From Candidatus Delongbacteria bacterium (lineage in GTDB: Bacteria > Delongbacteria > UBA4055), in assembly GCA_016938535.1 (NCBI GenBank), contig JAFGUL010000123.1, positions 1 to 9,201 on the forward strand: 9,201 nucleotides of DNA, given 5' to 3'. The notes below the pieces were generated by a model, which saw only the letters and a program-made list of their open reading frames with translations, had not been told where the DNA came from and did no database searches. The position numbers and the translations under genes are program-made. Shown piece by piece: positions 6,931 through 9,201 of the stretch (its first letter is position 1; each line of letters starts with the position of its first letter).

Positions 6931-6941
6931 GAACAGTAGAA

Positions 6942-6970
6942 TTATCTTGAAAAATATCCTAAAATATAAT
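6942..6970 (+). promoter_or_regulatory. Candidate promoter just before the sensor kinase
   Basis: A perfect TATAAT (6965-6970) lies 17 nt after TTATCT (6942-6947), which is a poor -35. The kinase ATG is at 6984, so a transcript from here would have almost no leader. That agrees with the absence of a Shine-Dalgarno site. In this AT-rich gap the match could be chance. Confidence 0.3.
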
Positions 6971-6983
6971 AAATTAAGACCTT

Positions 6984-8045
6984 ATGAGTAGAAACGACAA
7001 ATATAGGAAGCCTGAACTGATAATCTTTCTGATACTATGGATGATCATATTTATGATGCCTGTATTACTGTCTATCGAAAGCGGCAGGTTAAATTCCGTC
7101 AGGATCACTCACGAACTGATCAGGATCATTCTGTTCTTCTTTCTATTTCTCATAAATAATTTTCTGGTTTACAGATTCTTTGAGAAGAAGAAATATATTC
7201 ACTACGCAGTTGTAATTTTTTCTGTAATTCTTGTATTGAGTTTCTTCTCATCGTTCAATCATGTCGTATTCGATCTTTTAAAAATTCCTCAGCCTGAAAA
7301 AATGACGCCCGGGGCTCTGATCATTAATGATTACAGAACGCTGGAGATCTACAGAAACCTTTTCAACAAAATATTACTCTCAATTCTGGTTGTCGGGCTT
7401 AACAACTCCATAAAAATCACTTTCAGCTGGATGGAGGACAGAAAGAACTTTGAGGAACTGCAGAAAGAAAACCTCAAAACCGAACTTGCATATCTCCAGC
7501 ATCAGGTCAGTCCTCATTTTCTGATGAACACACTAAACAACATTCACGCACTGATAGACATTGATAAAGAAACGGCCAAAAATTCAATTATCAAGCTGTC
7601 AAAACTTATGCGCGTTCTGCTTTATGAAACCGAAAAGAATAATTTCACTCTGCAAAAGGAGATAGACTTCTTAAATGATTATATTGAGCTGATGCGAATT
7701 AGAACGAATGAAAATACCGAGACCTCCTTCATCTTTCCTGATAATATTCCGCATGTCAGGATACAGCCTCTTCTTTTCGTTAATTTCGTCGAGAATGCTT
7801 TCAAGCACGGGATCAGGGCTTCGGGCAGATCGTTCATTCATATTAAATTCGAGCTTTTGGAAGAATATTTATTTTTTGAAATATCGAACAGCAAACAACA
7901 GTTCAGCGTACCCGATACCGAAAAGATCGGTCTGAACAATTCAAAAAAGAGGCTTGATCTTCTGTATAAAGACAACCATTCTTTCGAAGTGATTGATGAT
8001 GACGACACATATAAAGTTAAAATAAAAATCCCGGTAAGATCATGA
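6984..8045 (+). CDS. LytS/YehU-type sensor histidine kinase
   Basis: 353 residues. The N-terminus has four hydrophobic helices (about 11-30, 44-66, 72-92 and 126-146) with a roughly 33-residue extracytoplasmic loop between the last two, and no recognisable PAS or ligand domain. A coiled linker (150-170) leads to the His_kinase domain: QHQVSPHFLMNTLN with phosphoacceptor H178. The ATP-binding part follows with NFVENAFKHG (N-box, E270, N271, H275), EISNSK (299-304) and IGLNNSKKRLDLLY (315-328). The DxGxG box is reduced, as usual in this family. It should phosphorylate the LytTR regulator whose ATG overlaps its stop (ATGA, 8042-8045). No Shine-Dalgarno is seen before the ATG. The signal is unknown; the upstream secreted DUF1566 protein is a candidate partner only by position. 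Confidence 0.95.
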   Translation: MSRNDKYRKPELIIFLILWMIIFMMPVLLSIESGRLNSVRITHELIRIILFFFLFLINNFLVYRFFEKKKYIHYAVVIFSVILVLSFFSSFNHVVFDLLKIPQPEKMTPGALIINDYRTLEIYRNLFNKILLSILVVGLNNSIKITFSWMEDRKNFEELQKENLKTELAYLQHQVSPHFLMNTLNNIHALIDIDKETAKNSIIKLSKLMRVLLYETEKNNFTLQKEIDFLNDYIELMRIRTNENTETSFIFPDNIPHVRIQPLLFVNFVENAFKHGIRASGRSFIHIKFELLEEYLFFEISNSKQQFSVPDTEKIGLNNSKKRLDLLYKDNHSFEVIDDDDTYKVKIKIPVRS

Positions 8046-8755
8046 TAAAATGTCTCGCAATAGATGACGAACCGCTGGCTCTGAAACAGATCTCAGCCTA
8101 TATAGAAAAAACGCCTTTCCTTGAACTGAAAGGTCAGTGTACCAATTCATTTGAAGCAATGAATTTTCTTTCGGAGAACGAAACAGACCTTATCTTCATC
8201 GATATAAACATGCCTGAAATGAGCGGAATAGAGCTTGTAAAAACACTTCCTCCCGGTACTAATGTCATTTTTACGACCGCATACAGCCAATATGCCGTAG
8301 AAAGCTACAAAGTCAACGCGATAGATTATCTTTTAAAGCCGATCAGCTATGAAGATTTTCTCAGAGCCGCGAATAAGGCAAATAAGCTTATCACTGAGAA
8401 CCGGAGCAAAGCGGAACAGAACACCGAAACGCCCGAACATTTTTTTGTTAAATCCGAAGGTAACCTCATCAAGATAATTCTTCAGGATATTGTTTATATC
8501 GAAAGCATGAGCGAGTATGTCATGATACACATGAAAGGCCATAAGCAGATAATGAGCCTGATGAGCTTAAAGAAACTCGAAAGTTCACTTCCTAAGGATA
8601 AATTCATGCGCGTTCACAGATCTTTTATAGTTAATCTGAACAGCATAACCGCTTTCGAACGCAGCCGCATAAAATTAGATGACAATTCAATCGTTTCTAT
8701 CGGCGATCAGTATAAAGACGAAGTGAAGAAATTCATAGACAAATACTTTTTGTGA
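8042..8755 (+). CDS. LytTR-family response regulator
   Basis: 237 residues, the usual size for this class. The receiver domain (1-120) has the acidic pair D8/D9, phosphoacceptor D54 (FIDINMPEMSG), T79 in FTTAY, and K99 in YLLKPIS, all present. The LytTR DNA-binding domain occupies about 132-236 (FFVKSEGNLIKI, IVYIESMSEYVMIHM, FMRVHRSFIVNLNSI). It acts in the cytoplasm as the transcription factor of the upstream kinase, with which it shares an ATGA overlap. LytTR regulators typically bind paired short sites in promoters of secreted or surface genes; no such pair was recognised here upstream of the DUF1566 gene. The gene is the last of the plus-strand block and converges with the right-edge gene. 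Confidence 0.96.
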   Translation: MIKCLAIDDEPLALKQISAYIEKTPFLELKGQCTNSFEAMNFLSENETDLIFIDINMPEMSGIELVKTLPPGTNVIFTTAYSQYAVESYKVNAIDYLLKPISYEDFLRAANKANKLITENRSKAEQNTETPEHFFVKSEGNLIKIILQDIVYIESMSEYVMIHMKGHKQIMSLMSLKKLESSLPKDKFMRVHRSFIVNLNSITAFERSRIKLDDNSIVSIGDQYKDEVKKFIDKYFL

Positions 8756-8838
8756 GCGTGATTCGGATTTACTTCTTTCCGTTTTTTATTTTCTTTAACG
8801 GTCCGTAAAATCAGGATATGCGTCTCAACGAAAGACGA
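8756..8838. other. Convergent gap with weak hairpins, no clear terminator
   Basis: GATTTAC (8766-8772) with CCGTT (8779-8783) face AACGG (8797-8801) and GTAAAATC (8805-8812), making an imperfect nested hairpin with a T-rich loop. A second hairpin, CGTCT (8821-8825) with AGACG (8833-8837), stands just past the stop of the minus-strand gene. Neither has the GC stem plus T-run of a good intrinsic terminator. They may still slow the two converging transcripts. Confidence 0.3.
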
Positions 8839-9201
8839 TCATTCAACCAGTCTGCTCATCAACTCAAGAGCACTTTTATCATATCTTGAGAACGCGAACC
8901 ATTTCTTGCCTAGGTCTTTGAGTGATGCACCAAAATGATAAACGACCGAATTATCAACTATTATGAACCTGTCATGGGATTTCTTAAACAATTCTACTTC
9001 AACCGGAAAATACTGAGCACTGAATTTTCCTATTGCCTGCTTAAGTTTTTCTGAAATTGATTTGGTCAATATTTTTACTTTAACATCAGGTGAAATGTCC
9101 GACAAATGGATCAAAACACTATCATCAATATAATTATCTATGATCAGAATTGACTTTTTTGCACTTTTGAAAATATCTGTGACGAAATTATACGCATCGA
9201 A
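8839..9201 (-). CDS. C-terminal PLD-like domain of an ORF6N/RhuM-type protein, N-terminus beyond the window
   Basis: 120 codons are visible. The frame is open to the right edge, so an apparent TTG start at 9114 is internal. The fragment begins FDAYNFVTDIFKSAKKSI and continues with IDNYIDDSVL, a TKSISEKLKQ stretch, and then SHDRFIIVDNSVVYHFGASL and KDLGKKWFAF. The block H76-x-R78, D83 and GAS is a phospholipase-D-like signature with Arg in place of the usual Lys. This domain is commonly the C-terminal half of ORF6N/RhuM (KilA-N-like) proteins, which in many bacteria sit between hsdM, hsdS and hsdR. Only one PLD-like half is visible and catalysis is unproven. The reading direction is that of hsdR. 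Whether an ORF6N domain really precedes it cannot be seen. Confidence 0.8.
   Translation of the reverse strand, partial: FDAYNFVTDIFKSAKKSILIIDNYIDDSVLIHLSDISPDVKVKILTKSISEKLKQAIGKFSAQYFPVEVELFKKSHDRFIIVDNSVVYHFGASLKDLGKKWFAFSRYDKSALELMSRLVE

Overview
The window reads as an accessory or defence region of an uncultured-type bacterium, most plausibly from the FCB superphylum (Bacteroidota, Ignavibacteriota, Delongbacteria-like). The hints are a DUF6122 membrane protein, a two-repeat DUF1566 secreted protein, a LytS/LytTR pair, and an ORF6N/RhuM-type C-terminal domain next to type I restriction genes. This taxonomy is inference from gene content only. Clear Shine-Dalgarno sites and sigma70-like promoters occur.

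Left part, minus strand, read right to left (4802 to 1). A well-formed promoter and Shine-Dalgarno site precede a 15-codon ORF that looks like the beginning of a CopG-type antitoxin. It is followed by an orphan 14-codon ORF that copies the start of hsdR, then a hairpin-rich stretch. Next comes an AbiE-type toxin-antitoxin operon (abiEi antitoxin, abiEii nucleotidyltransferase toxin, ATGA overlap) with its own TTGACA promoter inside a long inverted repeat. Last is hsdR, the motor/nuclease subunit of a type I restriction enzyme of the EcoR124I (IC) kind, open at the left edge. hsdM and hsdS are not in the window.

The main observation is that the abiE module is bracketed by a 12-bp direct repeat, GCTGCGTCGTCA (2648-2659 and 4690-4701). 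The lower copy lies in the first codons of hsdR. The upper copy follows an ATG that itself abuts the TAA of the small ORF. Collapsing the two copies rebuilds TAA-ATG-ACG-ACG-CAG-CCT-GAA, a continuous hsdR start (MTTQPEAILEND) coupled to the small ORF. I infer that the roughly 2.04-kb abiE unit entered exactly at the hsdR start codon and now places hsdR under, or downstream of, the abiE promoter.

Centre and right. DUF6122 (5175-4837, minus) diverges from a plus-strand block. That block holds a secreted DUF1566 protein with two repeats and a C-terminal beta-type domain (5485-6930), a four-helix LytS-type sensor kinase (6984-8045), and its LytTR response regulator (8042-8755, ATGA overlap). At the right edge a minus-strand gene enters (9201-8839). 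It encodes the phospholipase-D-like C-terminal domain usually found behind ORF6N/RhuM domains. Such genes often lie inside type I restriction operons, so the hsd locus may be split by the DUF1566-kinase-regulator block. Part of this can only be tested with sequence beyond both edges.
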